A DNA stretch of 64,000 bases from Lachnospiraceae bacterium KM106-2 (GCA_009731425.1 AP018794.1:1557960-1621959); one strand, 5' to 3'; positions 18,501-26,403 are shown, counted from the first letter of the stretch. Program-made: numbers and translations. The notes: generated by a model not told the origin, from the letters alone.

Positions 18501-19973
18501 GGATTCTAGATTTGTATAATTATCAATTTTTCCTGATAACACACCTTGTTTCTCTTTATTCTCTGCAACCGTATGATGATCGATGGTAATCTCATCATTT
18601 AGAGATGTGATCATCTCTTTCATCGTCTCGATCTCAAGCTTGATCTCCGTTACTTTCTCCTCATGAGCTTCCACTTTCTCTTCATGATAAATTCGTAGAT
18701 TGTATCCAAGCTGATTTCGCTCAGGTTCTAGAGTTTTGCTATCCTTCTTTAAGATTTCTAACTCATTTTCATATTTTTTTACTTCTTTACTCGCTGCTGC
18801 ATAATCTTTATAGAGCTTTGCAAGTTCCATCAGTCTGCGGCTATTTTCCACACTCTGAAGTTCTTTCTTTAGTCCTTCTAATTGATCAAGAAGCTTCTTC
18901 TTTTCCTCTGTCTTAATCGTCAGACGATCATTATTCTGATGGATACCAAAGGAGAATTCGTCATATTCAATCTCTTTGATCTGTGCATCCATAGCAGCGA
19001 TCTCAGATTCTTTCTTCGCTTCAACCTTCTTAAGTTCCACAATTCGCTCTCTTAATTCATAAATCAAATTAGCGATTTCATTTTCTTTGATTCCTGCCTG
19101 TGCAAGCTGTTCTTCATAGGAAGTTGCTATCTCAAGTAATCCATTAGCGTCTTCTTTAAACTGGTCGATCAATTCAACCTTATTTACATTTGCCTGATTC
19201 TTTCGATACCCTGTCACATAAGATGCTACTAATTCTACAAACTTACGTACACGGTTCTCTTCACGGCTCAATTTATTCTCTACGGCATCTAAGAACCATT
19301 GATCGATCAGACCTGCTTCATCTTTCGCATTCTGGAATAATTCCGAAAGTCCTGATTCTTTGAGATTGACTTTCTTCATGATACCTTCCCACTCACGATA
19401 ATCAATTCCATATTCTTTTAACTTACTATAATACATTCTGGACTGGCTGACCATGTTCATATCGTAGTAAGAGAATGCATATTTCTTCTCTTTCTTCGTC
19501 TCTTCAAACATCTGCTTAATCTCGTGGAAACGTTTGAAATGCTTACTGCCGTTTTCATCCACGTCGATTACCGGGATATGCATCATATCCCATTCATTTT
19601 CTGCTATATATTCATGAATAAACTGAATGATCTCAAGTGGTTCATTCAGTTCATCTACGATCTTTTCATTTGCCTGTCGAACCATCATACCGGTTAACAC
19701 ATAACCGGCACCACCATCTAGTGCCCATTCTACCAAGATGAAGGTAGGCTGTTTCGTTGTAAAATAGCTTTCAAATGGTCTTTCCTTTGTGGAGCGATAT
19801 TTCTTATGCACAAATGGTGCCATAAGCATCTGAACTAATACCGATTTACCTCCACCGTTACGAAGGGATAATAACGTACTTTTGGAATTAAATTCGAATA
19901 ATTCATCGTCAATGTGTATGGAATTGTTATTGTAATTCAGATTGATCAATCTGACTGCATGAATTCTACTCAC
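15579..19973 (-). CDS. jetC: Wadjet JetC, SMC/MukB-like ATPase
   Basis: A 1464-residue SMC-type ATPase, the motor of the Wadjet system that recognises and helps cleave circular plasmid DNA (known for the family). The N-terminal head has LRNGGGKSVLVQ (Walker A, GGGKS at 40-44). About 290-1190 is mostly Lys/Glu/Gln/Leu-rich coiled coil with a break near 660-760 that may be the hinge. The C-terminal head has NSGGEGFLSAF (signature, from 1334) and KVLIMDNPFA (Walker B, about 1370); Asn follows the Walker B Asp where many SMCs have Glu. It starts at GTG, overlapping the jetB stop by 8 nt, and ends the operon. Confidence 0.93.
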   Translation of the reverse strand: MSRIHAVRLINLNYNNNSIHIDDELFEFNSKSTLLSLRNGGGKSVLVQMLMAPFVHKKYRSTKERPFESYFTTKQPTFILVEWALDGGAGYVLTGMMVRQANEKIVDELNEPLEIIQFIHEYIAENEWDMMHIPVIDVDENGSKHFKRFHEIKQMFEETKKEKKYAFSYYDMNMVSQSRMYYSKLKEYGIDYREWEGIMKKVNLKESGLSELFQNAKDEAGLIDQWFLDAVENKLSREENRVRKFVELVASYVTGYRKNQANVNKVELIDQFKEDANGLLEIATSYEEQLAQAGIKENEIANLIYELRERIVELKKVEAKKESEIAAMDAQIKEIEYDEFSFGIHQNNDRLTIKTEEKKKLLDQLEGLKKELQSVENSRRLMELAKLYKDYAAASKEVKKYENELEILKKDSKTLEPERNQLGYNLRIYHEEKVEAHEEKVTEIKLEIETMKEMITSLNDEITIDHHTVAENKEKQGVLSGKIDNYTNLESKFNDRYEEQLQRNILGDYEPGTLDERKVAYTEKIEQIEDHKKQAIRKREEIKEESNELGHTLEEAKESLSLLKLDQIRLAEQKNEFEEEIIVRKTLLPYVKLGEEDVFEREKILLEFEKRILSEKAELHAVMAKADKEQAEYDKLKSGKVLELPKEFESQLKEQEIAYVYGMEWLKENALEQEKLDAVIKANPFLPYALVMTQQDMIKLENANMNVYTSSPVPIVVREQLEEKLTSEKNSRIYQFGAVSFYVSFNHNLLNKEGLESLLKKQEDKIASLKENVQQLSQEITFFEEKMNLIKYQKMTKKSYDSLLTAQKQNEKKISEAQAMVTASMTRMALLQKESDEISIELNQMDQTKARMIEQIKDFEELVASYREYIEQLERRNKLKNATIFLLDGLKDKQRKLKDCEECNARLNGDLSFEFDALKDQKNEKRLYETFVNGKAVEDFDYDTAKARFDSISKQVHEEQHVIEENLRDAKTILEERSEDLTFKAQQYNVLDESYKKISYNRYAESELMTKLEKLRAEETTQSEGIHSIEIELSKLNQDVRYLTDQMVKRLGKGVVKPKDQITATNFASRKNAKIADKNTLLQVLEEVKREHNSFDIALSGLSGFEYCRRTSEIKLDFTVKTIEELKSEMLMEYRAAQESIRGNRENLAATVAKVLRKEMYQDDFFAKPLEALEKMMDKPKDCKEHLMMTMQSYDAILDKLKVDLACLTQEEENVLVMLLDYVHEVHDNLGKIDRNSTIQIRGKSIKMLKIILPDWEEGKVLYEQHLKDCFSALVKRCMECFNKNENIEEVISKVITTKNLYHQVVGIGNIEICLYKIEEEKEYPISWTDVSKNSGGEGFLSAFVILSSLLCYMRREDTDLFVNKQEGKVLIMDNPFAQTNAAHLLKPLMEIAKKTNTQLICLSGLGGESIYNRFDQIYVLNLIPSMLKKNMQYLKAEHAKGEEVQAMTVSEVKVEEAEQIRLF

Positions 19974-20673
19974 GTTCTGTCACCCCCAGCATACTTAGTA
20001 CTTTTTCATAATGATTTTTATTAAGAAGCTTCCAATCCATGAAATGATCTAATTTCTTCGTTGTATTGATCATATCATCTGCTTCAATATATTCGATCAG
20101 CCCTTGTCTCTGTAAGAACATAAGGATATGGTATAAGAATCCTTCCTTTGTCGTTCTTGAATGAGAACCTTTATCTTCACTCTTTAAACTAGAGAATGCC
20201 TCTTCCATGGCAAGAAAAGAGAGTCCATCCTCTTTTTCTTCTTCCATCGCTGAACCTTCTTGTAGTCGCTCTCCGACACAGTTTAATAGTTCTCCGCCCT
20301 TCATAAAGTTCCGTCCCTTCGAACTTCTTCCTGATGCATCATAAAACTCCACAAGTAACGTTAAGATGATAAACTGTGATAAATAATAATCTTTATCGAC
20401 TGCACCCGCTTTACATAATGCCTGCTTTAGATCTGCCTTGCTATATCCAAGAAAATCATTATTTTCTTTGGGAATCAAATAAATCACTCCAAGGTAGCGC
20501 TCCACTTGGCAAGAAGCTGCTTCAGCCTGACTCTTCACAAGATTCATAACCTGCTCACGCTCTGTATAAGCGCGGTAAAAGTCTCGTTCTTTCTCTTCTG
20601 TTAATTCACGCTTCTCCAATAAATAATAAAATATCTGCTGGCTAAGCTTGATTTCTTCTATTTCATAAGACAT
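19966..20673 (-). CDS. jetB: Wadjet JetB, KITE subunit (MksE/MukE-like)
   Basis: A 235-residue protein between jetA and jetC. Its size, position and helical winged-helix-like character (IFYYLLEKRELTEEKERDFY; LYHILMFLQRQGLIEY) fit the KITE dimer that bridges the kleisin and the SMC head. It has no catalytic motif. GGGAGG lies about 6 nt before the ATG, and the 3' end overlaps jetC by 8 nt. The call relies on operon position more than on a recognised motif. Confidence 0.82.
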   Translation of the reverse strand: MSYEIEEIKLSQQIFYYLLEKRELTEEKERDFYRAYTEREQVMNLVKSQAEAASCQVERYLGVIYLIPKENNDFLGYSKADLKQALCKAGAVDKDYYLSQFIILTLLVEFYDASGRSSKGRNFMKGGELLNCVGERLQEGSAMEEEKEDGLSFLAMEEAFSSLKSEDKGSHSRTTKEGFLYHILMFLQRQGLIEYIEADDMINTTKKLDHFMDWKLLNKNHYEKVLSMLGVTERE

Positions 20674-20686
20674 AATCTGCCTCCCA

Positions 20687-22285
20687 CTATTCCACTCTAA
20701 ATTCTATATTCGAACAAACAATATTCTTTGTCTGTCCAGTTTCATTTTGTACTGCTTCAAAGGTTACCGTTTCGTCATCCTCTAACTTAATTGTCGTAAT
20801 CTTATTGATTGAGCCAAGTTCCTCTTCTTCCCCAAGAACTGCTAATACACTTAAGTTAACCTGAAATTCTAACGGCTGTTCTGCGATCATATTTTCTCGC
20901 TCTTTTCTAATTGCTGCGACATCGATCACTTTATTTTTCAATAATTCTACAATAACTTCTTTAAAAATCTCCACATTTGGAATTAAGGTTTTCGTATCCT
21001 CTTCTGACTCTTTTATGTCCTTTAAGGAAACAGATCCCTTTTCCTTCGCTTCTCGTAAGATCGTATGGATCACGCCATCATATCGTTTCAATTTCGCACG
21101 AATCAATTTTCTTTGTTCTTCTTCCCATGCGACTGCATCAAAATCAAGTACATCTGCCTGATCCTCATCCTCTTTTGTCTTCAAAGACTTCGGATAATGA
21201 AGTGCTTGATTGATGTTATAAGACTTCTTCATTGGTGCCTTTAATAATGGACGGAAAAATTCCTCCATATTAAGCAGGCTGTCTGCATTTTTAAGTACCT
21301 GATCATAAAGATCTGTTCTTAAGTTATAACGCTTTACAAGTGCCATCTGCGAGATGCTCTCTAACTCTTTGGCATATAAAGTCTTTAAGTCAAAATGATT
21401 TAAGAATAATTTCTGAAGTTCGTCAATAGAACGACTTAAATAACGATCGATTTCCTTCAAATGCATCAAATTCTCTCGTTCCTTATCATCAAGTTTCTGA
21501 ATATTAATATCCTTCTCTTCTAATTCTTTTACCCGCTGATTAACCATATCTTTATGTGCTTTAAATTTACGATTGGTCTGTTCTAAGGAGTGCAGATTCT
21601 CTTCTAATAACTCCCTGTACTCAGTCACTGAATAACTAAGTGCATTCTGCTTGATCTTACGCATCGCCTCTTGGATCTTCTGTAACTGGATTCGAAGACG
21701 GTTAAAGATCTGCTTCACATCTTCCGCTGCCTTATCATACGTCGCACGTTCTAAATGCAATTTAAAGATCATCTCATAAATAGTCAATTTCATATTATTT
21801 TCAATCTCTAACGTTCCAAGTAAGAACGTGTAGCCATCGTCTGTCATATAGTATGAGGTTCTTCTAACCTCCCCCTCTAAGTAAACGATCCTATTTGCAA
21901 TATAAGAGACATGCTGTTCCTTATAACTTTTATCGTCAAAATTATAGGCATCAAAATACATCGCACGTCCTTCGTCACATAGAATGACATTTACGATAAA
22001 CTCTGCCATTTCCTTTGTCTGTGCATAGGATAATGGTTTATGAAAATATTCTTCATTGATCGAATCCAGATATGATGTAATATCATCCATCGTACATACA
22101 TCTTCTCGTAAAGATTGATCCATGATATATAATAAGACCGCAAAGATAAAATTGATCTGTTCGTAAAAGGTCTCAATTCCATATTGTTTCCACGAATTCT
22201 TATTCATGCTGTTGCGAAAAAGTACGGCATACATTCCGACATTCTTCATTCGCTTGTCAAATTGATTTAAAAAATCAAACTTCAT
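20687..22285 (-). CDS. jetA: Wadjet JetA, kleisin subunit (MksF/MukF-like)
   Basis: A 532-residue protein. The N-terminal half (MKFDFLNQFDKRMKNVGMYA onward) is a helical region; about residues 200-290 are coiled coil (QKIQEAMRKIKQ; KELEEKDINIQK); the C-terminal part is a second winged-helix-like region. This matches the JetA kleisin that links the SMC heads. AGGAGG stands 4 nt before the ATG and the gene follows jetD by 8 bp. I believe this is the DUF5716-type JetA of a non-type-I Wadjet, which needs a profile search. Confidence 0.85.
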   Translation of the reverse strand: MKFDFLNQFDKRMKNVGMYAVLFRNSMNKNSWKQYGIETFYEQINFIFAVLLYIMDQSLREDVCTMDDITSYLDSINEEYFHKPLSYAQTKEMAEFIVNVILCDEGRAMYFDAYNFDDKSYKEQHVSYIANRIVYLEGEVRRTSYYMTDDGYTFLLGTLEIENNMKLTIYEMIFKLHLERATYDKAAEDVKQIFNRLRIQLQKIQEAMRKIKQNALSYSVTEYRELLEENLHSLEQTNRKFKAHKDMVNQRVKELEEKDINIQKLDDKERENLMHLKEIDRYLSRSIDELQKLFLNHFDLKTLYAKELESISQMALVKRYNLRTDLYDQVLKNADSLLNMEEFFRPLLKAPMKKSYNINQALHYPKSLKTKEDEDQADVLDFDAVAWEEEQRKLIRAKLKRYDGVIHTILREAKEKGSVSLKDIKESEEDTKTLIPNVEIFKEVIVELLKNKVIDVAAIRKERENMIAEQPLEFQVNLSVLAVLGEEEELGSINKITTIKLEDDETVTFEAVQNETGQTKNIVCSNIEFRVE

Positions 22286-22293
22286 AGTCCCTC

Positions 22294-23295
22294 CTAAAAA
22301 TCAGAGATATTAAGTATCTCCTGCGGAATATAACTTCCGCCCTCTAATATATTGCAAATCTGCATTTGCTCTTTCTTCGTAAAGTATTTAAAAAACTCAG
22401 TCCCCGCTTGATAAGCTTGTCCCTCTTTCATCTTAGGCAGCGGATTTTCTGACTTTAAAGCCTTCTCGATCATCTTTAAATAAGCATCTTTTAGCAGATA
22501 AAACTGATACTTCTTCCCGTATTCCGCTGCTAATCCTTCAAAAATACCAATACCTTCATAATCTAGATCACCAAAATAATAAATCTTGTTATCAAGACTT
22601 TTTAGATATTGCTCCACACAATTATCAATGTCGGATAAGGATTGATAAATTACCTTTCCTTCTCCATAAATAACCGTGTCGATTCTTTGACCCAGAATAG
22701 TCTTATGTCCCATTCTTAAAGCTCTTCTAATGCTATAATAAGTATCCCGATTCTCCATGATCAATAGATTCTGTGGATATGAATCATTTTGGCTCTCATA
22801 TACAAGTGGTTCTGTTGATTTATATACATTAAGATCTGTTAAGGACAGACCTAAGTTTTTCAATACGATCTTTCCATGCTTATCTAAATACTTTTCTTCC
22901 CCAAATATCTCATAGCTTCGTTCTTTCACACTAATCTTAGTATCCAATAGTTCTGCATGATTGGATAAATAACTGTTCAGTCTAAAAATCATCTCTCTAT
23001 CTTTTTCATATTGCTTCACATGTTTTTTATAATGGTCGATGTTAAGACGAGGATTGATCGTAATAAGTAACTCTCTTTCATAAGAGACCTTCTCTTTCTT
23101 CGGGCTAATAATACGATATTTAAGCGCAAGTGGTTTACTCTTTCCATTTAACTTTCCCTTAACCGCTTTAAGCTGGTTAGATTTAATCAATTGACCAATT
23201 AAATCTACCAGCTCTTCATATTTTTCTATGCCATAACATTCTTGAATCTCATCTAATGTTATTATCTTCTTTTCAAATGATTCTAACTTCCCCAC
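22294..23295 (-). CDS. jetD: Wadjet JetD, Toprim nuclease subunit
   Basis: About 333 residues. The C-terminal half carries a Toprim-like core: LLIMENRDTYYS (catalytic Glu about 181) and FGDLDYEGI (DxD at about 243-245), as in topoisomerase VI A-like JetD, the subunit that cuts plasmid DNA. The N-terminal half is a helical/winged-helix region. The open frame reaches an ATG at 23361, but that stretch contains a perfect promoter, so I start at the GTG at 23295, 6 nt after GTGAG. It is the first gene of the operon (order D-A-B-C). Confidence 0.85.
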   Translation of the reverse strand: MGKLESFEKKIITLDEIQECYGIEKYEELVDLIGQLIKSNQLKAVKGKLNGKSKPLALKYRIISPKKEKVSYERELLITINPRLNIDHYKKHVKQYEKDREMIFRLNSYLSNHAELLDTKISVKERSYEIFGEEKYLDKHGKIVLKNLGLSLTDLNVYKSTEPLVYESQNDSYPQNLLIMENRDTYYSIRRALRMGHKTILGQRIDTVIYGEGKVIYQSLSDIDNCVEQYLKSLDNKIYYFGDLDYEGIGIFEGLAAEYGKKYQFYLLKDAYLKMIEKALKSENPLPKMKEGQAYQAGTEFFKYFTKKEQMQICNILEGGSYIPQEILNISDF

Positions 23296-23329
23296 GAAAC
23301 GCTCACTTTCCCTACCTAATGTACATTCT

Positions 23330-23358
23330 ATTATGCTTGTAAATAAGGGAATTGTCAA
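23330..23358 (-). promoter_or_regulatory. Promoter of the Wadjet operon
   Basis: On the minus strand, TTGACA (23358-23353), a 17-bp spacer and CATAAT (23335-23330). It gives a predicted transcript start about 30 nt before the jetD GTG. Confidence 0.7.
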
Positions 23359-23388
23359 CATTATTCGAGCTGTTTTCCCATTGCCTTA

Positions 23389-24204
23389 CTACCATGTAGA
23401 AGGTCGTTTGATCCATCTCGGCAACAAAGTCTTTTCATCCCCTTTTGCACCATTAACCTGCATCTGTGTCAAAAACACACTTTCCCTTAGATCAGCACCC
23501 GAAATATTCGTGTCCCTCATATCAGCTCCTAAGAAATTAGTACCAGTAAGGTTCGTATTACATAAATTTGCAGCGATCAAAAATGACATACTAAAATCCA
23601 TTCCGCTAAGATCCTTACCCTTCAGATTCTTACCCATATAATCCATCTGCTTTTCTTTCTTCCTAGCAATCGGAAACCTCTCCATCACTTCCTTGGAAAC
23701 ATCCTTTAAATATCGATCTACTTTTTGTTTTAGCTCATCTAGATTTCTTTTAAGAAATACCTTTACTTCCAACTCTCTGATGAGGTCAATCTCGTCCATC
23801 ATAATCTTGATCATTTCTTTTTTCTTTTCATCCACAGTGATCGAACATGCCTCTGTCAAATACCAAAGCATCTCATGAAGTAAAAACATCTTATGAAAGA
23901 TCTCTTCCATATTCTCTTGCTTCTCCTCTGCAGGAAACATCCCCGCAACTCTCTGTCCAGCCCCGATACAATCATAAGTCTGGCACCCATGAAGCTTTCT
24001 CTTCGACAATTCCTCATGAATCAAGCACCGACAGTCCTCTCCCAAAAACCGGCAAACCTTCCCCGCACACTTATCCGCCGGAAACCCATCCATCTTAGCA
24101 AAAAACAAGTCCACACAACAAATTCCTCTACAATTCTTACAATCAATCGATAACTCCTCTAACCTCTTACGATCAAATTCTGAATTATGTATCTTATCTA
24201 TCAT
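23389..24204 (-). CDS. Cys-rich plus pentapeptide-repeat protein
   Basis: A 271-residue cytoplasmic protein. The N-terminal third has a metal-type Cys array: CKNCRGICC, then DKCAGKVC, DCRCLIHE and CQTYDC (about 18-80), like YkgJ-type Fe/Zn-binding domains. A helical middle is followed by about ten pentapeptide repeats (about 192-255, A(D/N)LxG-like: ANLCN, TNLTG, TNFLG, ADMRD, TNISG, ADLRE). GAGG lies 7 nt before the ATG. The gene is directly upstream of the Wadjet promoter. N-terminal codons end mostly in G or T, as in its downstream neighbours. Function unknown. Confidence 0.8.
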   Translation of the reverse strand: MIDKIHNSEFDRKRLEELSIDCKNCRGICCVDLFFAKMDGFPADKCAGKVCRFLGEDCRCLIHEELSKRKLHGCQTYDCIGAGQRVAGMFPAEEKQENMEEIFHKMFLLHEMLWYLTEACSITVDEKKKEMIKIMMDEIDLIRELEVKVFLKRNLDELKQKVDRYLKDVSKEVMERFPIARKKEKQMDYMGKNLKGKDLSGMDFSMSFLIAANLCNTNLTGTNFLGADMRDTNISGADLRESVFLTQMQVNGAKGDEKTLLPRWIKRPSTW

Positions 24205-24229
24205 ATCAAAACCTCATTTGCATTCAAAT

Positions 24230-24439
24230 TTAAAACCCATACCCACTATTATACACAAAAACATCAAAACTCGCCACAACCAGAACCATAAGCACCAAAC
24301 CTCCAATAAAAAAAGAGCCATAGCACCCTACGACTCCAATGTTATTAAAATAAGAAAAGGCAGCAAACATCAAGATTGTATTTGCTACTATAATTATTAA
24401 TTTTTCAGCCTGGACATGGTCTAATCTTGATCTAAACAA
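24230..24439 (-). CDS. Possible small membrane protein
   Basis: A 69-codon frame that starts at a TTG inside the 3' end of the deformylase gene (19-nt overlap) and encodes two hydrophobic helices (KLIIIVANTILMFAAF and FFIGGLVLMVLVVASF). GAGGAG is only 2 nt from the TTG, so initiation is uncertain; translational coupling to the deformylase gene is possible. Family not recognised. Confidence 0.35.
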   Translation of the reverse strand: MFRSRLDHVQAEKLIIIVANTILMFAAFSYFNNIGVVGCYGSFFIGGLVLMVLVVASFDVFVYNSGYGF

Positions 24440-24885
24440 AGCTCCTCAATTGCATTATCAAGAAAATTTATTCCATCCAAATGTTCCAACTCATGACAAA
24501 AGCATTTTGCCATTTCATCCTCCCCAACAACCACAATAGTCTCCCCATTTTCGTTCAATGCCTGAATTGTTACTTTTTGCGGACGAATTGTTTTAGCATA
24601 TCTATTAGGAAAACTAAGGCACGCCTCTATACATTCCTGAGTTCCACTGGTTTCCAAAATAACAGGATTAATCAGCTTAAGCAAAGTATTACAATAATCT
24701 ATAACTACCAATCTTCTTAGTATCCCAACTTGATTTGCGGCAATAGCTGCACCATTTCTCGTATTATGCAATGTATCAAGCATATCCTCTAAATACAGTC
24801 TTATTTTATCATTAACCTCTGTTACTTCCTTACACTTTTTACGAAGAATATCATCCCCATCATATCTAAGAGTTCTCACTGCCAT
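24421..24885 (-). CDS. def: Peptide deformylase-like protein, divergent
   Basis: A 154-residue metalloprotease of the deformylase family, which removes the formyl group from new proteins. Motif 1 is NGAAIAANQVG (usual GxGxAAxQ), motif 2 is EACLSFP (usual EGCLS), and motif 3 is CHELEHLDG (usual HExxH). The metal ligands Cys and two His are kept, but Gly to Ala in motif 2 and the changed motif 1 suggest a secondary paralogue. GGAGG precedes the ATG. Whether it is an active deformylase is open. Confidence 0.8.
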   Translation of the reverse strand: MAVRTLRYDGDDILRKKCKEVTEVNDKIRLYLEDMLDTLHNTRNGAAIAANQVGILRRLVVIDYCNTLLKLINPVILETSGTQECIEACLSFPNRYAKTIRPQKVTIQALNENGETIVVVGEDEMAKCFCHELEHLDGINFLDNAIEELCLDQD

Positions 24886-25146
24886 ATATTCTCACCTCCA
24901 TAAATTCAAATCTTTATCTCTATGTACTATCGAAATTTCATTCCGCATAAAATATCCATTCTTCTATATTATAATCAAACCTATGAAAAAAAGCACTTTA
25001 CAAAACCAAAAGTGCTTTCGAAATCTATTGGATATACACAGATATATTATTAGTAAATGTATCACAAAACCAACAGGATCTTACTAGTTAGTTAAAAGAA
25101 AAATAGAATTCAAAAAACAAACCTTTAATCATCTAAATAACATTAC
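24886..25146. other. AT-rich intergenic gap
   Basis: About 260 bp between the deformylase and DUF1622 genes. Apart from the terminator at 24985-25017 I see no ORF with a ribosome site and no clear promoter. Confidence 0.5.
24985..25017 (-). terminator. Rho-independent terminator
   Basis: AGCACTTT (24992-24999) pairs with AAAGTGCT (25008-25015). On the minus strand a run of seven T follows, ending the transcript of the DUF1622 gene. Confidence 0.75.
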
Positions 25147-25485
25147 CTACGACTCCTCCCCCCGATGTGCCCGCTCATTATTAATCTCCCAATGGATCAA
25201 AAACGTCAAAGTAGCCCGAAGCGCAATAATCCCCGCCACATTTAAAATCTCCCTCAAATCCCGCACAATAACCGTACGCAAAATCTCACTTCCAAGCTTA
25301 AACTCCAACCCCATAGCCATCCCAAGCGCAAGATGAAGCCTAGTCGACTCATTCCTTCTCACAAAATCCAAAATTCCCCGAAGCCCCGCAATAATAATCA
25401 CGATCACTCCCACATACTCGAACAACAAAATAGCCCCATTCACAATCAACTCAAGAAACTCATGTAAAAACTCCATAAAAGCCAC
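25147..25485 (-). CDS. DUF1622-like membrane protein
   Basis: A 112-residue protein with three hydrophobic segments (about 12-35, 52-64 and 83-97). The stretch FEYVGVIVIIIAGLRGI and the LHLALGMAMGLEFKLGSEILR stretch match my memory of the DUF1622 family, whose function is unknown. Codon use is striking: almost all third positions are G or T (GAG, GGG, GTG, TTG, CGG), unlike most genes here. Just upstream is an array of hairpin repeats in the intergenic island. Confidence 0.75.
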   Translation of the reverse strand: MAFMEFLHEFLELIVNGAILLFEYVGVIVIIIAGLRGILDFVRRNESTRLHLALGMAMGLEFKLGSEILRTVIVRDLREILNVAGIIALRATLTFLIHWEINNERAHRGEES

Positions 25486-25540
25486 TCCCTAAAAAACATA
25501 CTACCCATAGTTTAAACAAGCTGCCCCCATTTCATCCAAT

Positions 25541-25940
25541 CTCCCCACAAACAAACCAGGCCCTTACTTCCCGTGAAATAGGCTGTCCCCAGACAGCCGC
25601 CCTTTCACCCATTCCCTTCAATCCCGCCACAAACAAACTAAGCCCTTACCTCAAGTGAAACAGGCTGTCCTCAGACAGCCGCCCTTTCACCCACACCCTT
25701 CACTCTCGCCACAAACAAACTAGGCCCTCACTTCCCGTGAAACAGGCTGTCCCCTGACAGCCGCCCTTTCACCCATCCCTTTCAATCTCCCCACAAACAA
25801 ATCAGGCCCTCACTTCCCGTGAAATAGGCTGTCCCCAGACAGCCGCCCTTTCACCCATTCCCTTCAATCCCGCCACAAACAAACCAGGTCCTTACTTCCC
25901 GTGAAACGAGCTGTCGAAAGACAGCCGCCGTTTCACTCAC
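25541..25940 (-). repeat. Five tandem 82-bp repeats, each with a stem-loop
   Basis: The spacing is exactly 82 bp (anchor CCAC at 25545, 25627, 25709, 25791 and 25873). Each unit holds a 36-bp imperfect palindrome; in unit 1 it is 25573-25608: outer arms GTGAAA/TTTCAC, inner arms GGCTGTC/GACAGCC, 4-nt loop. The inner stem is unchanged in units 1-4 while the loop varies (CCCA, CTCA, CCCT, CCCA, then GAAA in unit 5). In unit 5 the outer stem gains a seventh pair (C25907-G25930). The pattern suggests selection for structure. Confidence 0.85.
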
Positions 25941-26086
25941 CCCCTATTATTTAATCGCCAATATCCATATCCCTTTCCTAACGGTCACTGCTGTTCCCTT
26001 TACAGCAGCGACAAATTTCTGAGCAAGCGCGAAGAAATTTCCCCCTATCCCCAAAAATTTTCGTTTTGTCCCCTTAGCCAAAATCA

Positions 26087-26356
26087 GTTTGACTCCTAGC
26101 CAATACCGTAAATACCTCCCGCCAGCGGATGATATTCTCTTTTCCTGGGCTATTTTTGCGACTGCTGAATCCGGCTCTGCCCATTCGAATGCAGATGAAG
26201 GAACCATAAGTTCCATCAGATGCATTCAAACGGGCAGAAAAAAGCTGGCGCAAGACAGCGGCCGGAAGAAGCAGTCACAAAACCGAGCCCAGGAAAAGAA
26301 AATATCAGGAGCGCCCAGGGAGGTGAAAACCATAACCGCCAAGATAAGAGTCAAAC
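26087..26356. repeat. Imperfect 270-bp inverted repeat
   Basis: The outer arms GTTTGACTC (26087-26095) and GAGTCAAAC (26348-26356) are perfect. Moving inward, ACCTCCC pairs with GGGAGGT, GATATT with AATATC, TCTTTTCCTGGGCT with AGCCCAGGAAAAGA, GACTGC with GCAGTC, CTGCCC with GGGCAG, GAATGCA with TGCATTC, and GGAAC with GTTCC at the centre near 26204. The right arm has an insert of about 20 bp. It could fold as a long RNA hairpin or be two inverted copies of one element. Confidence 0.7.
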
Positions 26357-26370
26357 GTCCCGTCCCACAC

Positions 26371-26403
26371 AAAAAAAGAGCCGTTAGAAACCTAACGACT
26401 CCT
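26371..26403 (-). terminator. Rho-independent terminator of the phosphoesterase gene
   Basis: On the minus strand GAGTCGTTAG pairs with CTAACGGCTC (one mismatch) and seven T follow. The stem includes the stop codon of the phosphoesterase gene. Confidence 0.8.

Larger units (their letters stand above)
25486..26391. other. Structured gene-free island of 0.9 kb
   Basis: Between the DUF1622 and phosphoesterase genes. It holds five 82-bp tandem repeats, a middle part with smaller hairpins (for example AAATTTCT near 26014 pairing with AGAAATTT), a 270-bp imperfect palindrome and a terminator. Open frames inside it (25947-26225 minus, 26089-26604 plus) have no ribosome site and overlap the palindrome, so they are probably not genes. 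Confidence 0.7.

Noticed and set aside
25541..25940. CRISPR array
   Set aside because: The whole 82-bp unit is repeated with only scattered changes; there are no unique spacers between short fixed repeats and no cas genes.
25947..26225. 92-codon minus-strand ORF in the structured island
   Set aside because: No ribosome site, and half of it lies in the palindrome; the open frame follows from the unusual composition. Worth a TBLASTN only to see if it recurs.
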